64,000 bases of DNA from Diplolepis rosae. Taxonomy: Eukaryota > Arthropoda > Insecta > Hymenoptera > Diplolepididae. The notes beneath the pieces were generated by a model. It was not told where the DNA came from, searched no databases, and worked only from the letters and a program-made list of their open reading frames with translations. The translations under genes were made by a program, and so were the position numbers. The stretch covers positions 248,001-312,000 of the forward strand of contig JAPYXD010000712.1 in the NCBI GenBank assembly GCA_030998225.1, in the 5' to 3' direction. Shown piece by piece: positions 22,853-32,788 of this stretch (its first letter is position 1; every line of letters begins with the position of its first letter).

Positions 22853-23275
22853 CTATTTTTTTTTAAACACATTTCGCGGACCACATAAATAATCCTGATC
22901 GCGAAAATGCAAATAACACACTCGATAGCCGCTCTTGTGAATTTCTTCGTAGGTTAGGTTCTTCAACAGTGGGTTTGACACTGCCTCTAACCACAACAAA
23001 CCCTGCTTCGCGTGACGAGACGAGGCACACCCAGGAACAACACACCTCCGTTTATTCAAAATCACCTTCCTTGAATTCATTTTTCGCTGTTTGCAGTTTT
23101 TCACGTTTATTGACATTCGTGCAACGCAGTGCGACGAGGACCAAACGATGATATGCGAGGACGGACGCACACTTAGGCGAGCGGGGTGGGGTGCAGCGGG
23201 ACCGACACGTAGCGCCAACAGTTGGCCGCAACTTGTACTACGCCTAAAATAATAATCATAATTCTTCATATTCAT
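22853..23275 (-). CDS. THAP-domain protein (truncated P-like transposase)
   Basis: A 140-codon frame whose C-terminal two thirds (from about residue 55) show a THAP zinc finger: RRCVVPGC (C-x4-C), LKNLTYEEIHKSG in the middle and RVCYLHF (C-x2-H) at the end, in the expected C-x(4)-C-...-C-x2-H order. It ends in RNVFKKK. THAP fingers let P-type transposases and derived host factors bind DNA, here presumably the element's own subterminal repeats. No catalytic domain follows before the frame stops. It could be a terminal exon, a repressor-like truncated protein or a decayed transposase. It lies wholly inside the 804-bp element, on its minus strand. Internal Met codons (for example in KMNSRKV) are alternative starts. 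Confidence 0.7.
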   Translation of the reverse strand: MNMKNYDYYFRRSTSCGQLLALRVGPAAPHPARLSVRPSSHIIVWSSSHCVARMSINVKNCKQRKMNSRKVILNKRRCVVPGCASSRHAKQGLLWLEAVSNPLLKNLTYEEIHKSGYRVCYLHFRDQDYLCGPRNVFKKK

Positions 23276-23835
23276 CCATTAGAGTTTACAGGGCCTGGAG
23301 AAAACAAACAAAAAAGAAGGCAACCTTCCAAAACCCCTTCCTTCTTTTTCTTTCTTTCGTCCTCTTTTATCTTTATTACCCACCACCATTTTGTTAACCC
23401 CGAGCTTTAACGGTTTGTTCGCTCTGGGGTTGCGGCGTTAAATCGGCTTCCGCATTAGATTACGCGGCCGAGGAAGGGCCAGGATTGAGAGGGATTAAAG
23501 AATGATGCTGTCACGTATTCATGACTAATATATCAAATATAATAGTAATATAATACTATTGTATTATTATATTATCCAACACTCATGATTACCTTCATAT
23601 TTATTACATACTATTATTATTATAGCTAATCACATATAATAATAGATAATATTACTATCAGTTGCAATATCGGTTTATAACAATGAAAAATCCATACGAT
23701 TAATAAACTATTAATTACAACAAATATTATATTTCATTGTTGTTTACCATTATTATAAATATTATTGTTGTCAAGAACAATTGACAAATTACAACAAATA
23801 TTATATAACAATAATTTTATTTTAACCGTATAATA

Positions 23836-23923
23836 ATAATAATGATTATTATTATTATTATTCATCTTATTATTATCATCATCATCATTATTATTATTAT
23901 TTTTTTTTTTTTTTTTTTTTTTG
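23836..23923 (+). repeat. ATT/ATC microsatellite with T-run
   Basis: (TAA/ATT)n runs directly into a 22-base T-run (23901-23922), which is the A-tail of the minus-strand LINE beside it. Preceding sequence from 23410 is AT-rich and has no gene. Confidence 0.85.
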
Positions 23924-25442
23924 GTGAGGAGGAAAAATGGTAAAATCTTTTATAGACGTTGTACAGGACTCTCCTAGGACGGGTCTAGGCATACCTGTTA
24001 AAACCAAAAAACCCCCTCTATCGAACCAATACACCACCCGCGGAACCGCCTTTCGGCTTTAAACTTCACGGGTGGTTGGTTCCATTAAAGTCGCGTACGA
24101 CTCTTCCGTCATGCGTTCGCTCAGAACTTCCACCCGCGGCCACACGCCCACTAGGATAACCGACTAGCCGCGCCAGCCAGGGGAGAAACAAACAGATTCC
24201 TCCCCCGAACCGCGCGGACAGTCAAGTCTACCCGAGACGCAGGACCGCGGGTGCAGGCCCCGATGCGATTTCTACTGGCCCTCCCCGTTATTTCGCTCTC
24301 GACGCCCATCAAGTTCTCTCGTCTTCATCACAAGTGTGACGAATGACTCGATGAGCGTCCAGAACCGTTCAGACTGGAGCATGAGGGGGACCATCGTGTC
24401 AGGAGTAAGTTCGGAACCCACCGCCTGACCGAGGACCTCCCTAGCCACACCCCATTTTGCGCAGACGAAGAGTGTGTGCTCTGCGTTATCCACCGGGGAA
24501 TCGCAGTAGCAACACGTCTCCTCGTCTCTCTTCTTAAAGCGCCTCAGGTACGCGTTAAAACAGCCATGGCCTGAGAGCGCTTGTGCCAAGTAAAAGCCGA
24601 CTTCCCCGTGCTTTCTGTTCAGCCAGGTGGCGAGCTCCGGGATCAAGCGGTAGGTCCATCTCCCTGTCTGCTCACCATGCCATCTCAACTGCCATTTCTC
24701 GACGAGTCTACGCCTTCCATCCTTGCGGATGGCCTCCGTCGCGCGAGCGATTTCCTGCAGGTCGGCGCAGGTAAGCTCCTTGCGAAGCTGAAAGGTTTCC
24801 TGCTTTTCCTCCGCCAATAAATCTATTGGCGGGACGCGCGCCAGGATCAGCACAGCGCTCGTCGAGATAGTTCTATATGTCGAAACTATTCTCAGCGCGA
24901 CAAGTCTCTGCGCCGAGAACAGCTTCTTCTGGATAGCATGGTTTTGCAAGGCATTGGCCCAGACCGGAGCTGCATAAAGCAGCTTCGAATGGACCACGCT
25001 TGCCACCAATCTTCTTTTCGCTTCCCTGGGTCCACCAATGTTTGGCATAAGCCGGGCCAAGATCGCTCCACATTGGATGGCTTTGGCAGCTGCGATCTTT
25101 AGGTGTTCGCCAAAGCTAAGCCTACGATCCAGCTGCACCCCCAGGTACTTAATGCTTGTTTTCCACTCGACTTCATGCTCTCCGAGAACGAACCTCGGAT
25201 ATTGGAAGGATCTCCTGTCCGTAACGAGCAAAGCCTCGGTTTTCTCAGGGGCCATTTTAAGGCCTCTGCCATCCAACCAGCGCTTTGCTCGCCACAGACT
25301 TTCATTGATCCTCAGCTCTAGGATTCTGACGTCGTCAGCGGCGCACACGACAAGTGCGTCATCCGCGAAGCCGATGATCCAGTGGCGGTGGATTATTATT
25401 ATTATTATTATTATTATTGTTATTGTTATTGTTATTGTTGTT
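23901..25442 (-). mobile_element. 5'-truncated R1-type LINE inserted in an ATT microsatellite
   Basis: It spans A-tail (23901-23922), 3' UTR (23923-24271) and ORF2 C-terminal half (24272-25389). Both flanks are TTA/ATT repeats (23836-23900 and 25390-25442), so the target duplication is hidden in microsatellite. Lack of the N-terminal endonuclease and most of the RT indicates 5' truncation during target-primed reverse transcription. The scrambled copy at 18115-18940 also abuts ATT-rich sequence. Confidence 0.8.
24272..25389 (-). pseudogene. R1-type LINE ORF2, reverse transcriptase C-terminal part
   Basis: The fragment opens at the RT active-site motif FADD and continues through the thumb-like region (IKYLGVQLDRRLSF) and the long C-terminal domain. 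A C-terminal Cys/His motif, CCYCDSPVDNAEHTLFVC (C-x2-C-x8-H-x4-C), is typical of R1/Jockey-type ORF2. It remains open for about 370 codons, so decay after insertion is slight. The upstream RT palm and the endonuclease are missing. The apparent N-terminal Ile/Thr stretch before FADD is translated microsatellite and not element protein. The original enzyme nicks DNA and copies its RNA into the break in the nucleus. A related fragment lies at 18780-18937. Confidence 0.85.
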
Positions 25443-25619
25443 GTTATCATGTGCAGTTTGTTGTCGTCAACTATATTCGTTTATAACTATCATATATTTG
25501 TATAAACAATGAAGATTGTTAAAATGTAATGACATAATAATTGTTAATTGAAATTGTTAATTAACTAATTGTAACCTATTGTACGATAATTGTATTGTCA
25601 CCTTTTCTTTATTGCTTAT

Positions 25620-26470
25620 ATATACAAATAATGAAATTAACCCTTGCGACTAAGCCTAACTGATGCAGTTGATACATCTACGCTACACCGTAAGAAAGTG
25701 CATGTGGCACTTACACTAAGAAGAAAACGATACACCTACTATGATCACACAGATTGGGAATCGGTGTGACTTCCAACGCACACTAATAAAGCCAGCCCAG
25801 CCTCTCAACCCAACACACTGAAACCTAAGATTCTTATGGAAGCGCCAACCCCTGTTGAAATGCTCGGATCTAAAATCTAATGCATTGGCCTACTGAGTTG
25901 CAATGCCTTAAAATACCATATCCCTATATAAACAGTTGCATGGAAACTCTAAACACAGTAATCCGAGAGCTGCAGTACAAGTGTAATTCGAGACCCTGAA
26001 TCGTCGCGTCGTCTAAAAATAGATCAACGAGTTCGTACAAGGTCGCATAGTGAGAAACGGAGAATCAGTCAATTTGTCGCGCCGTTGTGTCTCAGAAAAC
26101 CAAATTTCTAAATCCCTATAATCGAAGCGCTGTCTGATGAAGAGGCGAACCACAGCGGACTAAAGGATTACAGTGTGCAAGTGCCAGTGCTGGACCGGAC
26201 AACCCTTGAAGATATATCTATATATATACATATATAACTACACCTCATCCAGAGACTCACTTAATAAGGTTAGACAACAATTTTCAAAAGAAAAGAGAAA
26301 ACTGCAATCAGCGTAACTAAGTAGCTTGGGTTGTTTTTATTAAAATTTATATATATTTTAATTTATAAATAAATATTTACTTAAATAGTAACTTTCTTTA
26401 ATTCATTTGGCTTATCCTCAACCCGGTTAGTTGTTTATTATTTACAACAAATAGAGGTACGTAGATAGGG
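25620..26470 (+). other. Possible LTR-like regulatory block
   Basis: It has a strong TATA box in ccctatataaacagttgc (about 25921-25938) with AT-rich, AATAAA-like sequence about 430 bp further on (26367) and no open frame. This fits an isolated LTR or a promoter. No paired LTR or target duplication was recognised. Confidence 0.3.
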
Positions 26471-27880
26471 CAATTAACTCTAGACTTTAGATAGGTATGG
26501 TATTTTTTAAATTATAAATTCGACGTCACAATGCGTTTATTATCACGGTCGCGAAGATAACTAGGCCGATGGAAATCATACGCGCTCAAGAATCCGAAAA
26601 TGACTTTGGCGCGTAGCGCGGGATCCAAGCCCTGAATCGACGGTCATGGCTTCGCAGACTCCGACGCCCGTCGACTAGCCAGGAATTCGAAGCGCGTTGG
26701 GGAAAGGAGCGCGGCGAACGAGCGCTAGATCAATGGTCGTGGCCCAGCAGGGCCCACGCCCAATCGACCGTGAGGGCAACGCAAATCGACGGTTATGGCC
26801 CTAAAAGGTCCGACACCCGTCGACTTACCCGCCGCCCTCTTGACAGTTTGATACCCGTTGAGCACGGATCACAAACCCGACCGGAAGTCTACGCACCACA
26901 CCACGCGACGCGACACGACACACCACTAGTCGGAAGCCGCACAATCCTGGAGGCAGCCACTGGATCCGGCTCAGGAATCGGGAAGAATCCTGATGAGAGG
27001 CTGGAGGTGTCCGGGTTCCGCAGGGATGCTGTCCTCGTCACTAGTGTTCGTAGGAGGAAGGAAGTCGAAGGAAAAACCACTGGGTTTAAGAAGAACTGAA
27101 AGTTTTAATTTTTAGCACAAGTCGCAAAATAAATTTATCTGTACAAGGTCTCGATCAAGGATCGACTAACTCCTTCTTCGACGATTTTCACGCCAGCTCG
27201 GCCGCACGTGTCAACGTCGTCATAGCAACGACCAAGGCTCGTTGCTCGAAACCCAAGGCGGGGAATATGTACTGGTTAAATCCGGTTCGATGAAATTCTC
27301 CGAATTTTTTTAAAAGGTTTGCAATTGAAATTAAATTAATTAAGTAAAATATATATCATAAATTGATTAAGTAAAATATATATGTATAAAAAGTGAACTA
27401 TAATACATATTAATGCATTTTTCAAAGGAATCCCCAAGCTAAAACAGATTTTTATTTTAGTTTCAAAATAATAATATTAAAATTTAATTTTGTAAAATTA
27501 ATTAACCTTAAATTAAAAATCCAAGCCTAAGTATTGTTGGATATCAATCTTTAATTTCCACGCTTTTAAATAATTTGCAACTTATTTAAAAACGAAGGAA
27601 TTTAAAGAAGGAGAGTGCGCTCGAGCGAACGAAGGAGACAAGGAGATGAAGAAGGCGCGCAAGGAGAAAGCGCTAGCTGGCTACCAACTATACCGTCTGG
27701 CTATGTTAGCCGTCGACGGAGTTCCTAGAATTAAAAGGAGCAAGCGACAGTCGTATCAAATGCCGAAATGTTTTATATCAATTTACATAATCAAAAAATT
27801 AAAACTAAAACTACTCGCAGACGTTACGGTGCTCTTCCAGCACCTTCTTCAAGGCTGAAATTCTATAAAAAAGAAAAAAA
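26471..27880. other. Non-coding stretch with GC-rich block
   Basis: 26540-27300 is GC-richer than its surroundings and includes a diverged 3-copy repeat (atcgacggtcatggcttcg..., gtcgac) at about 26634-26830. A plus-strand 109-codon frame (26770-27099) overlaps this repeat and has no recognisable domain. Beyond 27300 it is AT-rich. It is possibly the edge of an LTR element's 5' region. Confidence 0.4.
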
Positions 27881-27884
27881 ATTG

Positions 27885-28330
27885 TTTATGTAAATGGTGG
27901 TGGATAATAAAGGCAAAAGAGGACGAAAGACAAAAAAAGAAGGAAGGGGTTTTGGAAGGTTGCCTTCTTTTTTCTTTCCTCCCTTTTTGTTTGTATTCTC
28001 GTGGTTTTATTGAGGTGTGGTGATTATGGTCCAAATTTTTCGTGTTTTTTATGTTTTGAGGAATCGAGTGGTTTCGAATTCTTGAAATTTTTATTATCTT
28101 TTGCCGAACCCGAAGCGATTAGCGTTTTTAAAAAGAGGGGGAAAAATTGGCTAACCAACCCTTACACATAAATCTCCAACAATCAGCTTTTTCAAATCGA
28201 TTACGTAATTCACAAATTTTCTTCAACCTCTGAAAAATTAGCTTAGCCGAATACTTAACGATTGGCGTTTTTAAAAAGAGGCGTAAAAATTGGCTATACT
28301 ACCCTCATACAGAAATCACCCAAAATCAAG
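27885..28330. repeat. Second copy of the dispersed repeat (empty site for the P-like element)
   Basis: 27885-28095 is the inverted, uninterrupted counterpart of 22380-22493 plus 23298-23400. It reads straight through the insertion point (tattctcgtggttttattga). 28100-28330 repeats the tandem units seen at 22120-22345. Confidence 0.75.
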
Positions 28331-28786
28331 TAAATGCTTTTCGCAGAAATTTCAAAGTCAACAAATTAATTTAGATTGAGAATATTTGAGAAAACATTTT
28401 TATGGAATTTATGGGGGTGTATAGAAAAATCGAAAAAAAAATTTTCTCGAGAACGGCTTGACCGATTTTGATAAGCAAAAAATATGTTATGAGATTGAAG
28501 CGGGAGATGTTTTGAAAAAATTATAAGACTCTTTCCTTGAAAAGAAGGGTTCAAAAATTTGTTCCAAAATTTTTTCGATTTTTTTTATGGCAAGTCCTTG
28601 AGATGCAATCACCATTTTTTTGTTAAAAACACGTTCACTTGTCTTGAGTAATTTTGTCAAAGTTTGAAATAAATCAAAGAGGTTCTTCATAGGTAAAAAA
28701 AATGAAGCATCTCCATTGTACCTCCATTCTCCATTGTACATCGTTAAAATTGCTCAATATTAGAACTGAAATTGCCCAAAATTTTA
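28331..28786. other. AT-rich non-coding stretch
   Basis: No gene. It contains a phrase common in old insect repeats (gagaacggcttgaccgattt at about 28450) but no defined ends. Confidence 0.4.
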
Positions 28787-29665
28787 CTGCCGTGGGCAAA
28801 AACTACGGTGAATTTTGTTATAGAATGAAAAATCTTTATTTACTTATCCAAATCAATTTCATCCCCTTTAAAGTAATCCCCTCCCGATGTAACGCACTTA
28901 TGCCAACGTTATTTCCAATCGTCAAAACATTTGTTAAATTCGATTTCCAGAATTGCCTTCAAAGCCTTCTTCGATTCGACATGTATCTCTCAAATCGTCT
29001 CAAAACGGTGTCTTCGGAGTGGTCTTTTGAGTTTGGGGAATAGCCACAAGTCATACGGAGCCAAATCAGGCGAATATAGTGGTTGTGGAACGATATGCGT
29101 AGAGTTTTTGGCGAAATGGTCATGAAGAACGAGTGGAGTGTAAGACGGCGCATTATCGTGATGCAAAAACCACGAGTTGTCTGCCCAAAATATCTTTTGA
29201 AACGGTGTTGAGTGATCCTTTTAAAATGCCAATAGTGTCAACAAGGTCTCTAATTGTCAATCGACGATTTTTGTGCACTAATTCTTTGATTTGAATGACG
29301 TGTTGCTCGTCAGTTGATGTTGATGGTCGTCCGGGGCGTTCCAAGTCATCAACACGTTCTCTGCCTTCTTTGAAGTCTTTGTACCACTTATAAACATTTT
29401 TGTGCGACATGGTCAAATCACCGAAGGCCTTCTGCAACATACTAAACGTTTCCGCAACTGAAATTTCATTCCGCAAACAAAATTCAATGGCACTTCTTTG
29501 CTCAACAAATTCAGACATCGTAAAAATCGAAAAAATGATGACATTGACATGAAATTTGGCACAGATGTTAGTAACAGTAGGACCAACATATAAATAAAAA
29601 AGTTTGCCCTAATCGGTTAGCCCACGAAGTTTAAATGAAAAATTCACCTTAGTTTTTGACCACAG
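28787..29665 (-). mobile_element. mariner element, internally deleted (~0.88 kb)
   Basis: The terminal inverted repeats read ctgccgtgggcaaaaactac on the left and ctgtggtcaaaaactaaggt on the right (inverted). They are flanked by TA (28785-28786 and 29666-29667). Complete mariners are about 1.3 kb, so about 0.4 kb from the middle is missing. Confidence 0.85.
28841..29518 (-). pseudogene. mariner transposase remnant
   Basis: 29518-29153 encodes the N-terminal helix-turn-helix region ([19 protein letters not shown]) and the linker WYKDFKEGR...ERPGRPSTS, typical of mariner-family transposases. Coding sequence then jumps in another frame to the C-terminal catalytic part, including a HHDNAP motif (second catalytic Asp) and PDLAPYDLWLFPKLK (third Asp of the D,D34D triad). 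The region holding the first catalytic Asp is deleted, so the protein cannot cut DNA. The C-terminal end near 28841 precedes an AATAAA-like segment and the terminal repeat. Family-level assignment is secure. The subfamily is not. Confidence 0.85.
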
Positions 29666-29731
29666 TAGTATTTGACAAACAGCAAAATGCGTTTGATAAT
29701 AAGTACGTTCTTAATTAGCCTTCCACCCAAT

Positions 29732-29974
29732 ACTATGGCAGTATCATGGGTATACCAGCTCCGAAAGGACCAACTTGAGGAAGAGTTGAGGGGTCACCAT
29801 AACGACAACGAAGGATCATTGGCGACTCTCAGGAAACGCATGGTCAGCTTCGTGAAAGTCAACCCGGAGCTTTTCGAGGACAAACCAAAGGACGGCCCCG
29901 ACCATAAAGAAGACCTGGACTGCAGGAACGACCTGGAGACGATGGATGAAGAGCTTAACCGACTCAGACCCTGA
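29732..29974 (+). pseudogene. gypsy-type Gag N-terminal fragment
   Basis: Starting at MAVSWVYQLRKDQL, the frame shows a SAP-like helix pair (LRKDQLEEELRG...GSLATLRKRM) found at the start of many insect Ty3/gypsy Gag proteins, followed by an acidic tail ending LNRLRP. It leads directly into RT sequence at about 29978, so the rest of gag and the protease are deleted. Gag would form the particle shell. This copy is only a remnant. Confidence 0.6.
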
Positions 29975-29977
29975 ATA

Positions 29978-30745
29978 AACTGCAGGGAGACAGATATCTA
30001 TTAACAATCGATTTAAAAAACGGGTATTGGCATGTACCCCTCACCAATTGTAGCAAGCCACTCACCGCCTTCACCGTACCCGGGAAGGGGCCCTTCGAGT
30101 TCAAAGTCATGCCTTTTTGACTGCACGCCGCTGCCCCCTCATTTCAACGCCTCCTGGACCGAGTCATCGCATCTGACATGGCTTCCAACGCCTTTGCCTA
30201 CCTAGACGGTATAGTGGTATGCACCCAGACCCTGGAGGAGCACGTGGACGTCTTCAGGAATGTCTTCCAGAAAGTACACGGAGCCAATCTCATACCAAAC
30301 CCAGAAAATGTCAATTTTTCAGGCCCAAACTAAAATACCTAGGGCACGTCGCCGATGAGAACGGACTAGATTCTAACACCATCCAGGAACCTCAAGGAAG
30401 CCCCTCGATTTTTGGGCCTCATCTCTTGATATCGGCGCTTCATTAAGGACGCCGTACACCTCTCCGCTCCGCTCCACAAACTCCTGAAGAAAAAAGCCAA
30501 ATATGAATGGACCGAGGCCCACCAGGAATCTTTCGACGAGCTAAAGCGAAAGCTCACGACCGCTCCCGTATTGGCCTGCCCAGACTGGACCAAACCAATG
30601 GTTTTGCAGACCGACGACAGCACGGACGGCTTCGGAGCGGTGCTCTCTCAACCCGACGGCGAGGAGGAACTTATCATCGCATACGTCAGCCACTCCGTGT
30701 CAAAAACGGAGCAAAATTACACAGTTACTGACAGACAACTTGGTA
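29978..30745 (+). pseudogene. gypsy-type reverse transcriptase/RNase H fragment
   Basis: RT blocks are in order but in shifting frames: TIDLKNGYWHVPL, then FKVMPF, FAYLDGIVV (YLDG where active enzymes have Y-x-D-D), FFRPKLKYLGHV and finally the RNase H start LQTDDSTDGFGAVL. Stops and frameshifts occur near 30118, 30305 and 30400. RNase H is cut short at about 30735 by a deletion that joins it to the end of the domain (VADALPRQP). It was once a Ty3/gypsy Pol on the plus strand. Confidence 0.8.
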
Positions 30746-31006
30746 GCCGACGCCCTTCCAAGACAACCCGTGGAGACGTGCGCCATAGACGAAGACCCCG
30801 ACCAGGATTGGTACCAACGCCGTTTTCAAGTCGTCAGAAACGACCCGACCGGAAACCCAGTGTACTGTATCCGCAATGACCGCCTCTATAGACGCATCCT
30901 ACACACCCTGAACTACAACGAATACGGCCCCGGCGAAGAGGGGAAGGTCTGTGTTCCCAAACGAGAGCAACAACGTGTCCTGAAGGAGGTCCACGACAGG
31001 CCTACG
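30740..31006 (+). pseudogene. gypsy-type Pol: RNase H end and integrase zinc-binding start
   Basis: VADALPRQP marks the RNase H end. A linker follows, then the integrase N-terminal region up to the first His of the HHCC zinc module (VHDRPT). The frame is broken exactly here by the Transib-like element. Coding resumes at 32789 with the second His (GHLG). Confidence 0.75.
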
Positions 31007-31352
31007 CACAGTGTGTAGAATGAGAAAATTGGGGTTCAAAATGATTCAAAGCCTACAATTTTCCTACCATTTAACTTTTTTTTTTAAATTAAAGCTAATT
31101 AAATTTTGAAGAAGTCTGTCGAGGCCGATTTTGCAGAAATGACGCGGTTATTTTGTTATTTAAGTTGCAAATTGCAAAAAAATCATAATTATCCATATTT
31201 GTGTTACCTGCTCCATGATATTCGTCGATATTACCTCAAAAATGTATGAAATTGATAGATTTCCCATCACTGAGAAAATTCCGATATTTTAGGTGAATTT
31301 CGTGCAATCTGTTCAATTGTTATAAACAAATTAATGGAAATCTGGAAAGAGA

Positions 31353-31718
31353 ATAGACTTCATCAAATTTGAAGAATATTGTGAGGAAACTGCGAAACTT
31401 TACGCTAGCTTATATCAATGGTTCAAAATGCCTGTGACAGTACACAAGTTCCTAATCCATGGGGCTAAGGTAATTGAAAATGCCTCATTGCCTATTGGTC
31501 AATTGACGGAAGAGGCCCAAGAAGCAAATAATAAGATATTCAAGAGGATTAGGGAATTCAATACCCGTAAAATCAGTCGGATGGCAACCAATGAATATTT
31601 GGGTCACAAGTTGTTGATCATGACCGATCCTTATATAAAGTATTTCAGAACTCTTAATGTGAATTTCACTCTTCCTATGAAAGCGGAAGCTCAATATTTG
31701 CTGATTGAAGATGATTGA
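31353..31718 (+). pseudogene. Transib/RAG1-like transposase, C-terminal part
   Basis: The open frame starts immediately inside the left terminal repeat (FIKFEEYCEETAKLY) and runs about 122 codons to a stop. It contains the module MPVTVHKFLIHGAKVIENA, then LPIGQLTEEAQEANNK and KRIREFNTRKISR. This order matches the end of the Transib/RAG1 core, where an acidic-rich 'SE-x-x-x-E-x-x-N-K' segment carries the third catalytic residue (Glu). The N-terminal part with the two catalytic Asp residues is absent, so this copy depends on another source of enzyme or is dead. The first Met of the visible frame is at 31428. The upstream residues show the true protein was longer. Assignment rests on motif recognition only. 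Confidence 0.65.
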
Positions 31719-31879
31719 AATGGAATAAAAAACAACTCTGCTGAATACCCAAATCCTTCCTCTGAAAGAATATATGCTTGATGAGTTTGTTTGAATAAAT
31801 CGTTCATAGCGATGGAGAAGAATGTTGAGTGTGAATGTTTCACCATCAGATTTTTCCCATACGAAATCACCTATTTCGA

Positions 31880-32200
31880 GAATTATTCGAACGGAATTGT
31901 TAATATCAATAGAAAATGTTGTTCAATGCAAGTATATTTCGTTGGAGTTTCATTTCTGAGTATCAAATGAATATCCGAGGGGAGAATGGATTTTTCCAAT
32001 CTGGAAACAGCTATTGGATGCATTTGTTGACTAGAATTGTTAATAACAATGGAAGATATTGTTTAATGTCAGTCCTTTCATTATACTTCTATTTTTGGTT
32101 TATAATAGACGATTTCACGAAGAAAAATGAATTTTTTCTACCAAAGAGTGACCGTTTAATACATTTATTAATCAGTATTGTTAATAACAAATGTAAATAT
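31880..32200 (+). repeat. ~140-bp tandem repeat inside the Transib-like element
   Basis: attgttaatamcaatrgaaa-atgttgttcaatg blocks recur at about 31896, 32036 and 32176, giving almost three diverged units. The 96-codon frame at 31916-32206 follows the repeat and shows no domain. Confidence 0.65.
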
Positions 32201-32788
32201 CCTTGATTGTGCTTTCCATTAATCGAAGCATCATTTTCGCAGAGGAAATTGATGATCAAGCAGAAAAAAGGAATTTTATATATCCAGCGGCGCCTGTTCA
32301 TTGAATTTGTTCATGAAATTTGTTTATGAAAATATGAAAAATTATATTCCGGGTGTGGATTGTAATAGAACATTGATTCCAATCGACTCCGTCGAAAAAA
32401 CATGATGAAAAGAACTTTCAGGCTCGAATATATAGAAAAAAAGATTTTTTCCATTAATTTGTTTATAACAATTAAACAGATTGCACGAACTTCACCTAAA
32501 ATATCGGAATTTTCTCGGTGATGGTAAATCTATCAATTTCATACATTTTTGAGGTAATATCGACGAATATCATGGAGCAGGTAGCACAAATATGGAAAAT
32601 TATGATCTTTTTGCAATTTGCAACTTAAATAACAAAATAACCGCGTCATTTCTGCAAAATCGGCCTCGACAGACTTCTTAAAATTTTAATTAGCTTTAAT
32701 TTAAAAAAAAAAAAGTTGAATGGTAGGAAAATTGTAGGCTCTGAATCATTCTGAATCCCAATTTTCTCATTCTATACACTGTGCTGCT

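Larger units (their letters stand above)
22494..23297 (-). mobile_element. P-like (THAP) transposon, 804 bp, with terminal repeats and 8-bp target duplication
   Basis: The ends CAGGCCCTGTTAACTC and CAGGCCCTGTAAACTC (inverted) differ at one position in 16 and stay similar for a few bases more. Both are flanked by GAGAAAAC (22486-22493 and 23298-23305), an 8-bp direct duplication as made by P and hAT enzymes. It encodes a THAP finger on the minus strand. A roughly 25-bp subterminal direct repeat (gcgccaacagttrgccgcaa) lies near each end (22533 and 23213). At 804 bp it is too short for a full transposase. The empty site at about 28000 carries one copy of gagaatac. Confidence 0.8.
22375..23410 (+). 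repeat. Dispersed repeat interrupted by the P-like element
   Basis: The segments 22380-22493 and 23298-23400 together match, in inverted orientation, the continuous sequence at about 27885-28095 (caagaattcgaaacc, ctcaataaaacca, gaaggcaaccttccaaaacc, ccaccaccatt). The second copy lacks the 804-bp insertion and so gives the empty site. Confidence 0.8.
31007..32783 (+). mobile_element. Transib-like transposon (RAG1-related), 1777 bp
   Basis: Both ends carry the exact heptamer CACAGTG (31007-31013; inverted CACTGTG 32777-32783), the consensus start of Transib terminal repeats and of V(D)J recombination signals. The terminal inverted repeats are unusually long (about 31007-31346 and 32449-32783) with few differences. 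Flanking 5-mers are CTACG and CTGCT, a diverged candidate 5-bp duplication. CTACG fits the C-NNN-G preference of Transib. Dropping the element plus one 5-mer restores the interrupted integrase frame and the standard spacing of its zinc ligands. The interior holds only the transposase tail and a short tandem repeat. Confidence 0.7.

Noticed and set aside
26770..27099. 109-codon plus-strand frame in a GC-rich block
   Set aside because: Overlaps diverged tandem units. High GC makes stops rare. No recognisable domain.
31013..32783. CRISPR or simple hairpin explanation for the long inverted repeats
   Set aside because: Only two arms, terminal position and a transposase tail fit a DNA transposon. 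No array of spaced repeats exists anywhere in the window.
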